From the NCBI GenBank assembly GCA_014729815.1, contig WJJG01000049.1, forward strand, positions 1 through 41,313: a stretch of DNA of 41,313 bases, given 5' to 3'. Source of the DNA: Candidatus Eiseniibacteriota bacterium (GTDB lineage: Bacteria; Eisenbacteria; RBG-16-71-46; CAIMUX01; WJJG01). This document shows, one piece after another, positions 25,844-34,828 of this stretch (positions are counted from its first letter, which is position 1; each line of letters begins with the position of its first letter). Both the position numbers and the translations under genes were made by a program. The notes under the pieces were generated by a model. That model had not been told where the DNA came from. It saw nothing but the letters and a program-made list of their open reading frames with translations, and did not search any database.

Positions 25844-27954
25844 TGCGCACCCCGGGGGTCTGCGGGCTGCTCGGTCTGCTGCTGCTCTGCATCATCCCGG
25901 CGTGCGAGCGGCAGACCCCCCCGCCCAACATCATCCTGATCTCCCTCGATACGACGCGCGCCGATCACCTGGGCTGCTACGGGCGGGAGCTGGCGTCGAC
26001 ACCGGCGCTGGATCGCTTCGCCGAACGAGCGCTGCTCCTCGAGAATGCCGTAACACCGATCCCGGTAACGCTGCCGGCGCATCTGACGATGCTCACCGGT
26101 CGCACGCCGCTCGGGCACGGGGTGCGGGACAACGGATCGTTGGGTAGGACACCAGGGGCGGTCACCCTGGCCGAGCTCCTTGCGCCGCTGGGGTACACAC
26201 GGGCGGCCTTCGTGAGCGCCTTCGTCCTCAATCATCGCTTCGATGTCTCGGCTGGCTTCGAGCATTTCGACGACGAGCTCGATCTGGAGCGGCCCGCGGC
26301 CGAGACCACGGCGCGGGCCGTCGCCTATCTCGAGAGCGGCCCACTGGAGCCGCTCTTCCTCTGGGTGCACTATTTCGATCCGCACGATCCGCTCACGCCG
26401 CCGGAGGCCTTCGCCGCCGCTACCCGCGGCACGCTCTATGACGCTGAGATCAGCGCCATGGATGCCGGCGTCGGTGAGCTGCTGGCCGCGCTAGAGGCCG
26501 GTGGGTACGCGGAGGATGCCCACATCCTGATCGTGGCCGATCATGGCGAGGGTCGCGGGGAGCGTCATGGCTATCTCGATCATGGCCTGCTGCTCTACGA
26601 AGAGGCGAATCGCGTGCCCTTTCTCTGGCGACGTCCCGGCCAACGCCACCCGAAGCGCAGCGACGCGCTGGTGGGTACGGTCGATATCCTACCCACCCTG
26701 GCGGATCTCCTCGGGCTGCCTGTGCCGGAGGGGACCGAGGGCGTTTCGGTGCGCCCGCTGCTGGAAGGGGACGCGGGGCCGGAACGAGATGGGCTCTACT
26801 GCGAGACGCTGCGGCCCTATCTGGCCTACGAATGGAGTCCGCTCTACGCCTGGCGCATGTGCGACCGCAAATACATCGCCGCGCCGCGTCCCGAGCTCTA
26901 CGACCTGCGCCGCGATCCGCGCGAACGGGAGAATCTCGCCGCGCAGCTCCCCGGGACGGCCGCGGAGCTGCGCACGCGTCTGATCGCGTATCGGCAGCGC
27001 TGGCGTCCGGCGACCGAGGCCCCACCGCATGAGATCAGCGAAGCCGACCGTGCGGCGCTCGAGAGTCTGGGCTACGTGCAGGGGCGACCTCGACGCGGTG
27101 CGCCGCGCGGGGAAGGCGCAGCGGATCTGCCGGAGATCGGCGAGCTGGAGGCCTTCGCCAATCCGATCGAGCACATCGGTTTCGAGGCGCAGTGGATCGC
27201 CGCGCGGCGCCTCGCGCGGCGCGAGGCGTGGGACGCAGCGGTGGACACGTTGCAGCGCATTCTCGACGCGGTGCCCGAGAGCCGGATCGTACCGCGCTTC
27301 TACGCCGAGGCGTTGCACCGCGCCGCACGCGAGGCCGAGGCGCGGCCCTGGATCGAGCGCTACCTGACCTATCGTCCGGACGATCACGAGGCGCGTCTGC
27401 TGTTCTGCGAGATCCTGATCGCCCTGGGCGATGTCGAGGTCGCCGCGGCGGAGCTCGAGCGGGTCCCGGCATCCTTCATCGATGCCGACGTCGCGTTCAT
27501 GCGGATCCGTCTTGCCGTTCTGCGGGGCGCGTTCGACCGGGCCCGCGCGGCGCTGGAGGATCTGGCGCAGGCCGCTGCCGGCCTGCAGGCGGGTCGCTGG
27601 GAGCGGATCGCGGCACAGATCGCGCAGGTCGAACGCTGGGGCGTGCGGACACCGGCGCGGGGAGACAGCGCCCTGACGCGGCAGATCGAGGCGCTTCTCG
27701 ACTTGCGATTGGGCGCGACCGCCGAGGCGCTCCTGAGGGAGGAGGTCCCCGGCGTATCGCCGGCGACCGGCTGGCTCCTGCGCGGCAGGGTGGCGCGCGC
27801 GCGCCATCGGTGGTGTGACGCCGCGGATGCCTTCGGCGAAGCGGCAGCCCTCGGCGCCGATCCGCAGGCCTGGGAAGCGTCGCGGCGCGAGGCGCAGCGG
27901 CGTTGCCGGCGCGCTCGAATCGGTGCGGGCGGGCGCCCGGGTCGCGCGCCTTGA
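25843..27954 (+). CDS. sulfatase-fold lipoprotein with TPR-like C-terminal region
   Basis: A 703-residue exported protein. The signal peptide ends at a lipobox (IIPAC, Cys21), so it is probably a lipoprotein. Residues about 28-390 form an alkaline-phosphatase-superfamily (sulfatase-type) domain: metal motif ILISLDTTRADHLGCYG, later ADHGEGRGERHGYLDHG. Where true sulfatases have C/S-x-P-x-R, whose residue becomes formylglycine, it has VTLPAHLTMLTGR, so a Thr probably acts as nucleophile as in phosphotransferase-like relatives. The C-terminal 300 residues are helical repeats rich in Ala/Glu, resembling TPRs. It overlaps the rpoD stop by one base, so the two are transcribed together. Substrate is unknown. 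Confidence 0.85.
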   Translation: MRTPGVCGLLGLLLLCIIPACERQTPPPNIILISLDTTRADHLGCYGRELASTPALDRFAERALLLENAVTPIPVTLPAHLTMLTGRTPLGHGVRDNGSLGRTPGAVTLAELLAPLGYTRAAFVSAFVLNHRFDVSAGFEHFDDELDLERPAAETTARAVAYLESGPLEPLFLWVHYFDPHDPLTPPEAFAAATRGTLYDAEISAMDAGVGELLAALEAGGYAEDAHILIVADHGEGRGERHGYLDHGLLLYEEANRVPFLWRRPGQRHPKRSDALVGTVDILPTLADLLGLPVPEGTEGVSVRPLLEGDAGPERDGLYCETLRPYLAYEWSPLYAWRMCDRKYIAAPRPELYDLRRDPRERENLAAQLPGTAAELRTRLIAYRQRWRPATEAPPHEISEADRAALESLGYVQGRPRRGAPRGEGAADLPEIGELEAFANPIEHIGFEAQWIAARRLARREAWDAAVDTLQRILDAVPESRIVPRFYAEALHRAAREAEARPWIERYLTYRPDDHEARLLFCEILIALGDVEVAAAELERVPASFIDADVAFMRIRLAVLRGAFDRARAALEDLAQAAAGLQAGRWERIAAQIAQVERWGVRTPARGDSALTRQIEALLDLRLGATAEALLREEVPGVSPATGWLLRGRVARARHRWCDAADAFGEAAALGADPQAWEASRREAQRRCRRARIGAGGRPGRAP

Positions 27955-27980
27955 CCGCCTCGGGAGTGCTCTGATAGATT
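27951..27980 (+). promoter_or_regulatory. sigma-70-like promoter for the tRNA genes
   Basis: TTGACC (27951-27956), an 18-base spacer and TAGATT (27975-27980). The -35 overlaps the stop codon of the preceding gene. Transcription would start near 27987, about 21 bases before the first tRNA. Confidence 0.65.
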
Positions 27981-28007
27981 ACGTCGACCTTCCTGGAATC
28001 GAGGGAG

Positions 28008-28080
28008 GGGCCCATAGCTCAGCGGTTAGAGCCGCCGGCTCATAACCGGCTGGTCCCTGGTTCGAATCCAGGTGGGCCCA
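28008..28080 (+). tRNA. tRNA-Ile2 (anticodon CAU, lysidine type)
   Basis: A 73-base cloverleaf. The acceptor arms GGGCCCA (28008-28014) and TGGGCCC (28073-28079) pair fully, followed by discriminator A. D-arm AGCTCAGCGGTTAGAGC, anticodon stem GCCGG/CCGGC with loop CTCATAA (CAT at 28041-28043), and T-loop TTCGAAT are all present. CCA is not encoded. CAU could be Met, but C4-G69 and C5-G68 pairs, recognised by the lysidine synthetase TilS, and the short D-loop both match E. coli tRNA-Ile2. Ile2 is therefore preferred. Confidence 0.85.
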
Positions 28081-28101
28081 AGGCGGATGGGCATGAAGCG
28101 A

Positions 28102-28174
28102 GGGCGGTTAGCTCAGCTGGCAGAGCATCGGCATCACAAGCCGGGGGTCACAGGTTCAAGTCCTGTACCGCCCA
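28102..28174 (+). tRNA. tRNA-Val (anticodon CAC)
   Basis: A 73-base cloverleaf starting 21 bases after tRNA-Ile2. Acceptor arms GGGCGGT (28102-28108) and ACCGCCC (28167-28173), discriminator A. D-arm TAGCTCAGCTGGCAGAGCA, anticodon stem TCGGC/GCCGG (one G-U pair) with loop ATCACAA (CAC at 28135-28137), T-loop TTCAAGT. It reads GUG codons, frequent in this G+C-rich window. CCA is not encoded. Confidence 0.9.
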
Positions 28175-28189
28175 CCGATCGGTTGTCGC

Positions 28190-28247
28190 GCCCGCCGCTC
28201 CGGCGGGCGGCACGACTCGAACGGGCGCGTTCCGCGACGCGCCCGTT
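28190..28247 (+). terminator. tandem hairpins after the tRNA genes, probable terminator
   Basis: First GCCCGCC (28190-28196) pairs with GGCGGGC (28202-28208). Then AACGGGCGCGT (28220-28230) pairs perfectly over 11 bases with ACGCGCCCGTT (28237-28247), followed by the weak pyrimidine tail CTGCTTCT. The second hairpin is the likely terminator. Confidence 0.6.
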
Positions 28248-28273
28248 CTGCTTCTGCGCGGGGAGTGGGCGCG

Positions 28274-28993
28274 ATGGATGAGCAGGTCGAACTTCTGCAC
28301 CGGCTCCGGCAGCTCGACGATCGACTCGAGCGTCTGCGCTCGCGGATCGCCGCGCGCCAGGGAGACCTGCAACGGTGCCAGGCCGAGGCCGATCTGGTGG
28401 CCCAGGCGCTCGAGCGGGAGCGCGAGCGCCTCAAGGATGCCCAGTCGAAGCGCCGCGAGGCCGATATGGAGGTGCAGACGTTCCGCCAGCGCAAGGCCCA
28501 CTTCGAGACGCAGATGACGCAGGTCAAGACCAACGAGGAGTTCTTGGCGCTGCAGCGCGAGATCGCTACGATGGAGAAAAAGGCGCGCGAATGGGAGGAC
28601 GTGGTTCTCGAGGCGATGGAGGAGGAGGAGCTCAACGGACAGAGGGTGGCCCAGCTCGAGTCCGAGATCGCCGTCAAGCAGCAGACCGCGGGGCAGGAAC
28701 AGGAACGCGTGGAGGCCGAGCGGACCGCTGCCGAAGCGCAGGCTGCGGAGATCAATGCGCGGCGGAGCGAACTGGTGGGCGCGCTGCGCGGTGCGGTGCG
28801 GGCCAAATACGAGCGCCTGCGCGCGGCCAAGCCGGATGGCGTGATCGTGCCCGTGCGCGACGGGGGATGCGGGGGGTGTCACTACCGCCTGCCCCCGCAG
28901 ACGGTCAATGAGGTCCGACAGGGGCGCCGCATGATCCTCTGCGAGAGCTGCGGACGGATCCTGGTCTGGGCCGCGGAGGATGTGGGAACCTGA
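28274..28993 (+). CDS. coiled-coil protein with C4-type zinc ribbon (CT398/DUF164-like)
   Basis: A 239-residue protein. Residues about 5-175 form a long Arg/Glu/Gln-rich antiparallel coiled coil, including the family's KTNEEFLALQREIATMEKKA stretch. The C terminus holds a four-cysteine zinc ribbon, GGCGGCHYRLPPQ followed about 20 residues later by LCESCGRIL. The family is widespread in bacteria and its role is not settled; RNA or protein binding is suspected. The ATG at 28274 has GGGGAG 8 bases upstream and is preferred over the GTG at 28265. It lies 12 bases before rnpB, a neighbourhood I recall from other phyla. Confidence 0.87.
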   Translation: MDEQVELLHRLRQLDDRLERLRSRIAARQGDLQRCQAEADLVAQALERERERLKDAQSKRREADMEVQTFRQRKAHFETQMTQVKTNEEFLALQREIATMEKKAREWEDVVLEAMEEEELNGQRVAQLESEIAVKQQTAGQEQERVEAERTAAEAQAAEINARRSELVGALRGAVRAKYERLRAAKPDGVIVPVRDGGCGGCHYRLPPQTVNEVRQGRRMILCESCGRILVWAAEDVGT

Positions 28994-29005
28994 TCGATAG
29001 CAGTT

Positions 29006-29405
29006 GGATCGGAGCCGGTGAGGTGGTCGCGGGTTCGTTCCGCGAGGAACGGTTCTGAGGAAAGTCCGAGCTCCCTAGGGCAGGGTGCTGGGTAATCCCC
29101 AGTGGGAGCGATCCCCAGGAAAGTGCCACAGAAAACAGACCGCCAGGACCCGTGCGGCTGCGGCCGCCGCGGGTTCGGGTAAGGGTGAAACGGTGAGGTA
29201 AGAGCTCACCAGCGCCCGCGGTGACGCGGGCGGCTCGGCAAACCCCACTCGGAGCAAGACCGCATAGGGGAGGAGAGGTGGCCCGCCTCGCGTTCACTCC
29301 CGGGTAGGTCGCTCGAGGCGCTCGGCAGCGAGCGTCCCAGAGAAATGATCACCGCGGATCCGCCACGGATCCGAACAGAACTCGGCTTACGGCTGGCTCC
29401 GATCC
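29006..29405 (+). ncRNA. rnpB: RNase P RNA, bacterial class A
   Basis: The catalytic RNA that trims tRNA 5' ends. Stem P1 is formed by GGATCGGAGCC (29006-29016) and GGCTCCGATCC (29395-29405). Conserved blocks are GAGGAAAGTCCGAGCTCC near the 5' end, the CAGGGTGCTGGGTAA segment, AAAGTGCCACAGAAAACAGA, GTGAAACGGTGAGGTAAGAG, GGAGCAAGACC, AGAGAAATGATCACC and ACAGAACTCGGCTTAC near the 3' end. About 400 bases, the usual class A size. It sits with two tRNA genes 0.9 kb upstream. No convincing own promoter was seen; transcription may come through the zinc-ribbon gene. Confidence 0.95.
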
Positions 29406-29420
29406 GCACCGTTTCCGATG

Positions 29421-29441
29421 GCATCCGCCGCGGGCGGATGC
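29421..29441 (+). terminator. hairpin after rnpB, probable terminator or attenuator
   Basis: GCATCCGCC (29421-29429) pairs perfectly with GGCGGATGC (29433-29441) around a 3-base loop, followed by TTCCTC. It lies 16 bases after rnpB and 32 bases before the next gene. Confidence 0.55.
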
Positions 29442-29472
29442 TTCCTCGGGTACTGCGGCTGGGAGGAAGCGC

Positions 29473-31971
29473 TTGGGATCCCGCAGGCGAAGCGAGCGGT
29501 CGCCGCTCGGCGTCCGCCGCGGCACGCGAGGCCGCGCACCGCTTCCGGCCTTCTCCGTGGCGTTCCTGATCGCCGGCGCCTTCGCACTCGCCCACCTGCT
29601 CACGCCCGGCACCAGCATGCTGCCGGTCGAGCGGGACAGCGCGAAGTATCACCGTTTGGGAGAGGGGGTCGAGAGACTGCTCCACGAGGAGGGTCTACTC
29701 GGCGACCTCTGGGCGCGGCGGCTCACGCCGGCCCAGCGCGATACGCTGGGCATCGATCGCTGGGAACTCCAGCACGCTCCGGCCTATCTCGTGCCGCTCG
29801 GGATCGGCTACGCACTGTTTCCCGCCAACCTGAACGCCGGGCGGCTGCTGAGCCTGCTCTGCTATGCAGCCGCGGCGGGTCTCCTGGTCCTCGTCGGAGG
29901 CACCCTGGTGGGACGGCGCTGGCGCTGGCTGCTCCTCCCACTCTACCTGGCCTATCTGCCGCTGGTCTACTACGGCGTGGGGATCGCGACCGAACCGCTT
30001 TCGATGCTCGCGCTGCTCCTGGTTGCCTGGCGGCTGATCCGTCTGCATCGACGCCCGAGCCGGGGCAACAGCCTGCTGGCGGGCCTCTCGCTCGCGCTGC
30101 TCTTCCTGGCCAAGACCACCTTCCGGCCCGTGGCGCTCCTGCTGCTGCTCGCGGCGCTGCTCTTCTGGGTCTTCCGGCGGCGCCCGGGACTGGCCTTGCG
30201 TCTCGGATCGGGCGCGATCGCCCCGATTGTCCTCTGGGGCGGGCTCCTGTTGGCGGCGGGCGCGCCGCTCAATCCCCTGGTCGAGAGCGGCGAGGCCTCG
30301 CTCTGGCTCTATCGCGGCAACTACGTGCCGGACCAGGGTTGGGAGACCGTCGGCCTGGGCGACGGTCTCGGGCCGGAGCTGACCGAGGCGGGCAAGGAGG
30401 TGGTGGCCGCCCACCCGGAGGGCCTCAGCGAGGAGGAGTACAAGCGTCTGGCCTACGCCCGAGGCTTCCGCAACACGGTGCAGCGACAGCCGGTCGATTG
30501 GCTGCTGCTGGTGTGGAAGAAGTTCGGCCTCTTCTGGACCACGCCGCCACGCAAGGAGTACCTGCGCGGTCCGCTCGGCGCCTGGCCGATTCCCTGGAAC
30601 CTGCAGCGTCTGCTCTTTCTGCTCGGCCTGGTGGGAATCGCCGTTGCTGCGCGTCGTGCGCCGCGGCTCTGGCTGGCCGCGGCGCTCATGCTGGGCGTTG
30701 CGGGCGTACACGCCGGGAGTCACCTCGTGGCGCGCTACGCCGTCCCGGTCCTGCCGCTCTGGTTCGCCTATGCGCTGCTCGGCACCAAGACAGTCTGGGT
30801 CACCGGGCGGCGGTGGTGGGCGCGTGGGGATTGGGGGCCGCGGGGTCCCTGGATCTGGGCCGCGGGAGGCGTGCTGGCCCTGCTGGTCGGCTGGCAGCTC
30901 AGAAGCCTGCCGGACTTCCTGCCGTCGGGCGGGCTTCGTTTGGCGTACGCCGCCGGGGTGCTGCTGATCGCCACCGCGCCCTTCGCGCTGCTTCCGCTGC
31001 TGCGGCTGGCGGCCTGCCGGGTGCGGGCGCGTGCGCGCCGGCGGCCGGCGCAGCTCTGGATCGGCGCGCTGCTCTTCGCCGTGGCCGCCACCGGCATGGG
31101 CCTCGGCGATCCGGACTGGGATCGCCGCTGCGTGACGCTCGATACCGCGGGCCAGTCGGTGCGCCAACGGATCCGAATCCCCTGGGAGGAGGTCGCCCAG
31201 CGCGGCGGGATCGACTCGGCCTGGGTCGAGGCCGATCTGCTGCGTGCGGTGGGCGGGCGCTTCGCACTCGACCTGCTCGTGGGCGGCGAGCGAGTGCACA
31301 GCTTCTGCGATACGCTCGGGGGACGGTACGAGGCATTCCTCTTCGATTCCCTGGTCCATTGCAGCCAGGCGCGCTACCGGCGCGTTGCCGATCTGTATGC
31401 CGAGTTCGTCCGGCGCTACGTCGATCCGCGCTACGGCGCGAAAAGCCCCGGCTACGACTATTTCCGGCGTTGGGTCAGGATGCCCGTTCCGCTCTCGCTG
31501 TTGGATGCCGAAACGGTAGAGATAGAGCTACGCCTGCGGGAGTGTAGCGGCGGCGCGTGGGTTCTCTGCTATGGGGACCGCCGTGCGGTGCGCATGCCCG
31601 AGCGCAGTTGGGTGGGGCCCGCCCAGGGAGAGAATCCGTTCGAGCACTCCAGCTATCGGGCGGAGTTCTTCGGCGCGGATCGCCAGCGCATGGATGCGCG
31701 ACTGGCGCGGCGGCAAACGCTGCGCAGCGTGGCCTCGCAGTCGTGGGTGCGGAATGGGCCGCACGCGCCCTGGTCGGCCGTGCCGGGCGAGCTGCGCATC
31801 CGCTTGCGTGCGCGCCTGCGGGGACAGATGATCGCGCGGGTTACCGAAGGACGCTCGCGGCTGGTTTGGGTTACGGAGCCCCAGGCCGGCGATCGCACGC
31901 TGGGGCCGGACGAGATCCGTCAGTTCCAATGGTGGCGGGATGACTATTTCGATGGCACCTGGATCTTCTAG
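29473..31971 (+). CDS. GT39/ArnT-like membrane glycosyltransferase with large C-terminal domain
   Basis: An 832-residue inner-membrane protein. Residues about 25-540 contain roughly ten hydrophobic helices with the PMT/ArnT arrangement: an acidic ERDSAKYHRLGEG loop after helix 1, HAPAYLVPLGIGYALFP, and Arg/Lys-rich cytoplasmic turns. Such enzymes move sugars from polyprenyl phosphates to proteins or lipids on the outer face of the membrane. The last 280 residues form a soluble beta-rich domain that I do not recognise. The start is an unusual TTG at 29473, chosen because GGGAGGA lies exactly 5 bases upstream; no better start exists before the first helix. It overlaps the next gene by 32 bases and heads a four-gene envelope operon. 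Confidence 0.7.
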   Translation: MGSRRRSERSPLGVRRGTRGRAPLPAFSVAFLIAGAFALAHLLTPGTSMLPVERDSAKYHRLGEGVERLLHEEGLLGDLWARRLTPAQRDTLGIDRWELQHAPAYLVPLGIGYALFPANLNAGRLLSLLCYAAAAGLLVLVGGTLVGRRWRWLLLPLYLAYLPLVYYGVGIATEPLSMLALLLVAWRLIRLHRRPSRGNSLLAGLSLALLFLAKTTFRPVALLLLLAALLFWVFRRRPGLALRLGSGAIAPIVLWGGLLLAAGAPLNPLVESGEASLWLYRGNYVPDQGWETVGLGDGLGPELTEAGKEVVAAHPEGLSEEEYKRLAYARGFRNTVQRQPVDWLLLVWKKFGLFWTTPPRKEYLRGPLGAWPIPWNLQRLLFLLGLVGIAVAARRAPRLWLAAALMLGVAGVHAGSHLVARYAVPVLPLWFAYALLGTKTVWVTGRRWWARGDWGPRGPWIWAAGGVLALLVGWQLRSLPDFLPSGGLRLAYAAGVLLIATAPFALLPLLRLAACRVRARARRRPAQLWIGALLFAVAATGMGLGDPDWDRRCVTLDTAGQSVRQRIRIPWEEVAQRGGIDSAWVEADLLRAVGGRFALDLLVGGERVHSFCDTLGGRYEAFLFDSLVHCSQARYRRVADLYAEFVRRYVDPRYGAKSPGYDYFRRWVRMPVPLSLLDAETVEIELRLRECSGGAWVLCYGDRRAVRMPERSWVGPAQGENPFEHSSYRAEFFGADRQRMDARLARRQTLRSVASQSWVRNGPHAPWSAVPGELRIRLRARLRGQMIARVTEGRSRLVWVTEPQAGDRTLGPDEIRQFQWWRDDYFDGTWIF

Positions 31972-34828
31972 CGCGCGGGACGCGCTTCCGAGACGGGCGC
32001 TCCTGGGGGGGCGGGCGCTGCCGGGCGTCTCCGGGAGCGCCCGGCGGCTGCTGGCGACGCTTCTGCTCGCCTGCCTCTGGGCCCTCTCCGCCGGGGCGCA
32101 ACACATCAGCTTCGGCAAGAACAAGGTCAACTACCGCGACTTCGACTGGCAAGTGATGGCCAGCGAGCATTTCGACCTCTACTACTATCCGGAAGAGGCC
32201 GAGCTGGCTCGCATCGCGATCTCCTTCGCCGAGCAGAGCTACGACCATCTCAGCGCGCACTTCGCCCACGAGATCAGCGAATCGGTGCCGATCATCCTCT
32301 ACAGCAGTCACCACGACTTCGAGCAGACCAACATCACACCGATGCTGATTCCCGAGGGTGTCGGGGGACTGACCGAGACGGTGCGCGGACGCGTCCTGAT
32401 GCCCTTCGACGGCTCGTTCCACCAGTTCTTCGAGACGTTGCACCATGAACTGGTGCATGTCTTCCAGCGCTCGATCGGTCAGCGGGTCTTCCGAGAACGC
32501 TTCCGCCACCGCATGCCATCCCCGCCCCTCTGGTTTACCGAGGGGCTCGCCGATCACTGGTCGGGTCGCTGGGATCCCGATGGAGACATGGTGTTGCGCG
32601 ACCTGGTGCTCACCGGTCGTGTGCCGCCGATCTCGCGCTTCTGGACCTACAACGGGACCTTCGTCCTCTACAAGCTCGGGCAGTCGGTGCTCGACTTCAT
32701 CGGCGAGACCTACGGCGAAGACAAGATCGCGCTCTTCTACTTCGATGCCTGGAAGGTGCGCCGGTTCGAAGAGCTGTTTCCCCTGGTGCTGGGCGTGACG
32801 CAGCAGGAGCTCTCCGAGCGTTGGATGCACTGGGTGCGGGAACGCTACTACCCCGAGGTCGCCGACGCCGATCCCGTGCTGCTCAGTGCGCGGGTCGTCT
32901 CGCGCGGGGCGATGGTTCTGAAGCCGACGCCGGTGCCCGAGGGCGTCGCCGGCTACGAGAACCAGTACGTCTTCATCTCGCCCCGCTCGGGCTACGCCAG
33001 CATCTACGTCGCTTCGCTGGAAGAAGGCGAGCAGGACGCGCGCACGCTGGTGCGTGGTCAGCGTCAGCCCGAGTACCTCTCCTTCCACGCGTTTCGCAGT
33101 CGCATGGACATCTCTTCGCAGGGCATCCTGGCCTTCTCGTCGCATGCGGGAGCGCAGGATCTGCTGGTGGCCTACGACCTGGAAGGCGAGGAGGCGATCG
33201 TACACTGGAGCTTCGCCGATCTGGTCGGCATCAGCTCGCCGCACTGGGACGGGAGCGGAACGCGTCTGGTCTTCTCAGGCCTGCGCCGTGACGGTCGCCG
33301 CGACCTCTATCTCTACGACGCCGGGCGCGATTCGCTCCGCGCGCTGACCGCGGATCGCTTCGTCGACGAGGATCCCGCCTGGCACCCCGATGGTCGTTGG
33401 GTGGTCTTTGTCTCCGACCGTGGCGCGCACGGGCGCGCCGGCGCGCGCAATCTCTTCCTGTTGGATCTCGAGACCGGGGCCATCTCCCCGCTGACCGCCG
33501 GGCCCTGGTGGGACCTCTCACCAGCCTGGTCGCCCGACGGCCGCGCGGTGCTCTTCGTGTCGACCCGCGACGGCATGCGGGATCTCTACCTGATCGACCG
33601 CAACGGACGCGGCGCGCGTCTGACGCACGCCATCGAGGCACTGCGCGACCCCCGATGGCTGCCTTCGGGCGAGGAGATCCTCGCCTCGGTCTACCACGAA
33701 GGCCGCTTCTCGACGGTGGTCCTGGATCGGACCGCGCCGGCGCCCGCCGACTCGTTCGTGGCCGCACCTCCCGTGAAGCGCGCCGCCTGGAACTGGGAAG
33801 CCGCGGCCGAGAGCACGCGCGTGCGGCGCGAACGGTACCGTTCGGCATTCGCGCTGGACGTGGCCCAGGGGGGCGTGGCGGTCGACCCCAGCCTCGGTAC
33901 GGGCGAGGGCCTGCAGATCCTGTTGCGCGATATGATGGGCAATCGACTGATCTTCATGCAGGTCGGCAATACGACGATCTCGACGCGGGACTTCCTGGAC
34001 AACTTCTCGGCGGGCGTGACCTACATCGATCTCTCGCGGCGTCTCAATCGCGGCTTCAGTCTCTATCATCACGCCGGGAACTACTATGACGAGCTGGGCT
34101 TTCCCTTCTTCGAACGGCGCGCGGGATTCAGCGCTCTGCTCAGCTACCCGCTCTCGCGCTTCACGCGGGTGGAGAGCTCGTTCGGCGCCGCCTTCTCCGA
34201 GAAGGAGAAGCCGTCGACCGATGTCTATCGGCGCGGGCTGATCGCCACCCACTATGTCTCCTGGATTCACGACACCTCGCTCTGGCATACGACCGGCCCT
34301 CTGGATGGCGGGCGCAGCCACTTGACGCTCGGGCTGACGATGAATCTGCGCCGCCCCGGTGTCGAGAACGTCCTCTTGCTGGCCGACACGCGGCGCTACG
34401 TGCGCCTGGGGCAGCTCTCGGCCCTGGCGCTCCGCCTACAGACCCGCCTCTCAGGCGGACCCGATCCGCAGGTCTTCCTTCTGGGCGGGTCGCACAGCCT
34501 GCGCGGCTATCCGTGGCGCGATCTGCACGGAACGCGCTCGCTGCTGGCCAATACCGAGCTGCGTTTCCCTCTGCTGCGCGGCTTCGTCATCGATCCCGCG
34601 CTGGTCGGGGCGCTGGGATTCCCGGGCGTGCAAGGCGCGATCTTTCTGGATGCCGGCCAGGTCTGGTACGAGGGCTGGCCGGATGCATGGCGGGGGAGTT
34701 ACGGACTCGGTTTCCGCATGGGACTCGGCGGCATCCTGGTTCTGCGGCTCGACCTGGCGCGCCGCACCGACTTCCGCGATTGGCCGCGCAAGACGCATAC
34801 GGAGTTCTTCGTCGGATGGAACTACTAG
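31940..34828 (+). CDS. outer-membrane protein: metallopeptidase-like domain, TolB-like propeller, BamA-like barrel
   Basis: A 962-residue exported protein in three parts. After a signal peptide (LLATLLLACLWALSAGAQ), residues about 60-310 form a peptidase-MA-like domain: zinc motif HELVH (169-173) and third ligand E201 in WFTEGLADHWSG, so it may be active. Residues about 320-620 are WD40/PD40 (TolB-like) repeats, for example PAWHPDGRWVVFVSDRG and PAWSPDGRAVLFVSTRDG. The last 330 residues are barrel strands of the BamA/surface-antigen type (FLLGGSHSLRGYPW, FPGVQGAIFLDAGQVWYEG), ending FFVGWNY with the C-terminal aromatic that barrels use for assembly. Start at 31940 inside the previous gene; the ATG at 31952 is possible. 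The role is unknown. Confidence 0.85.
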   Translation: MTISMAPGSSSARDALPRRALLGGRALPGVSGSARRLLATLLLACLWALSAGAQHISFGKNKVNYRDFDWQVMASEHFDLYYYPEEAELARIAISFAEQSYDHLSAHFAHEISESVPIILYSSHHDFEQTNITPMLIPEGVGGLTETVRGRVLMPFDGSFHQFFETLHHELVHVFQRSIGQRVFRERFRHRMPSPPLWFTEGLADHWSGRWDPDGDMVLRDLVLTGRVPPISRFWTYNGTFVLYKLGQSVLDFIGETYGEDKIALFYFDAWKVRRFEELFPLVLGVTQQELSERWMHWVRERYYPEVADADPVLLSARVVSRGAMVLKPTPVPEGVAGYENQYVFISPRSGYASIYVASLEEGEQDARTLVRGQRQPEYLSFHAFRSRMDISSQGILAFSSHAGAQDLLVAYDLEGEEAIVHWSFADLVGISSPHWDGSGTRLVFSGLRRDGRRDLYLYDAGRDSLRALTADRFVDEDPAWHPDGRWVVFVSDRGAHGRAGARNLFLLDLETGAISPLTAGPWWDLSPAWSPDGRAVLFVSTRDGMRDLYLIDRNGRGARLTHAIEALRDPRWLPSGEEILASVYHEGRFSTVVLDRTAPAPADSFVAAPPVKRAAWNWEAAAESTRVRRERYRSAFALDVAQGGVAVDPSLGTGEGLQILLRDMMGNRLIFMQVGNTTISTRDFLDNFSAGVTYIDLSRRLNRGFSLYHHAGNYYDELGFPFFERRAGFSALLSYPLSRFTRVESSFGAAFSEKEKPSTDVYRRGLIATHYVSWIHDTSLWHTTGPLDGGRSHLTLGLTMNLRRPGVENVLLLADTRRYVRLGQLSALALRLQTRLSGGPDPQVFLLGGSHSLRGYPWRDLHGTRSLLANTELRFPLLRGFVIDPALVGALGFPGVQGAIFLDAGQVWYEGWPDAWRGSYGLGFRMGLGGILVLRLDLARRTDFRDWPRKTHTEFFVGWNY

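Noticed and set aside
28008-28080. Elongator tRNA-Met
   Set aside because: The CAU anticodon allows it, but the acceptor C4-G69 and C5-G68 pairs and D-arm match tRNA-Ile2 better.
29342-29375. GGATCCG/CGGATCC hairpin as a separate terminator
   Set aside because: It lies inside the RNase P RNA before its 3' conserved block and P1 strand, so it is part of the RNA fold.
29418-31547. 709-codon plus-strand frame overlapping the glycosyltransferase
   Set aside because: It is Gly/Ala/Arg-rich with no membrane pattern. The other frame has a good ribosome site and continuous helices.
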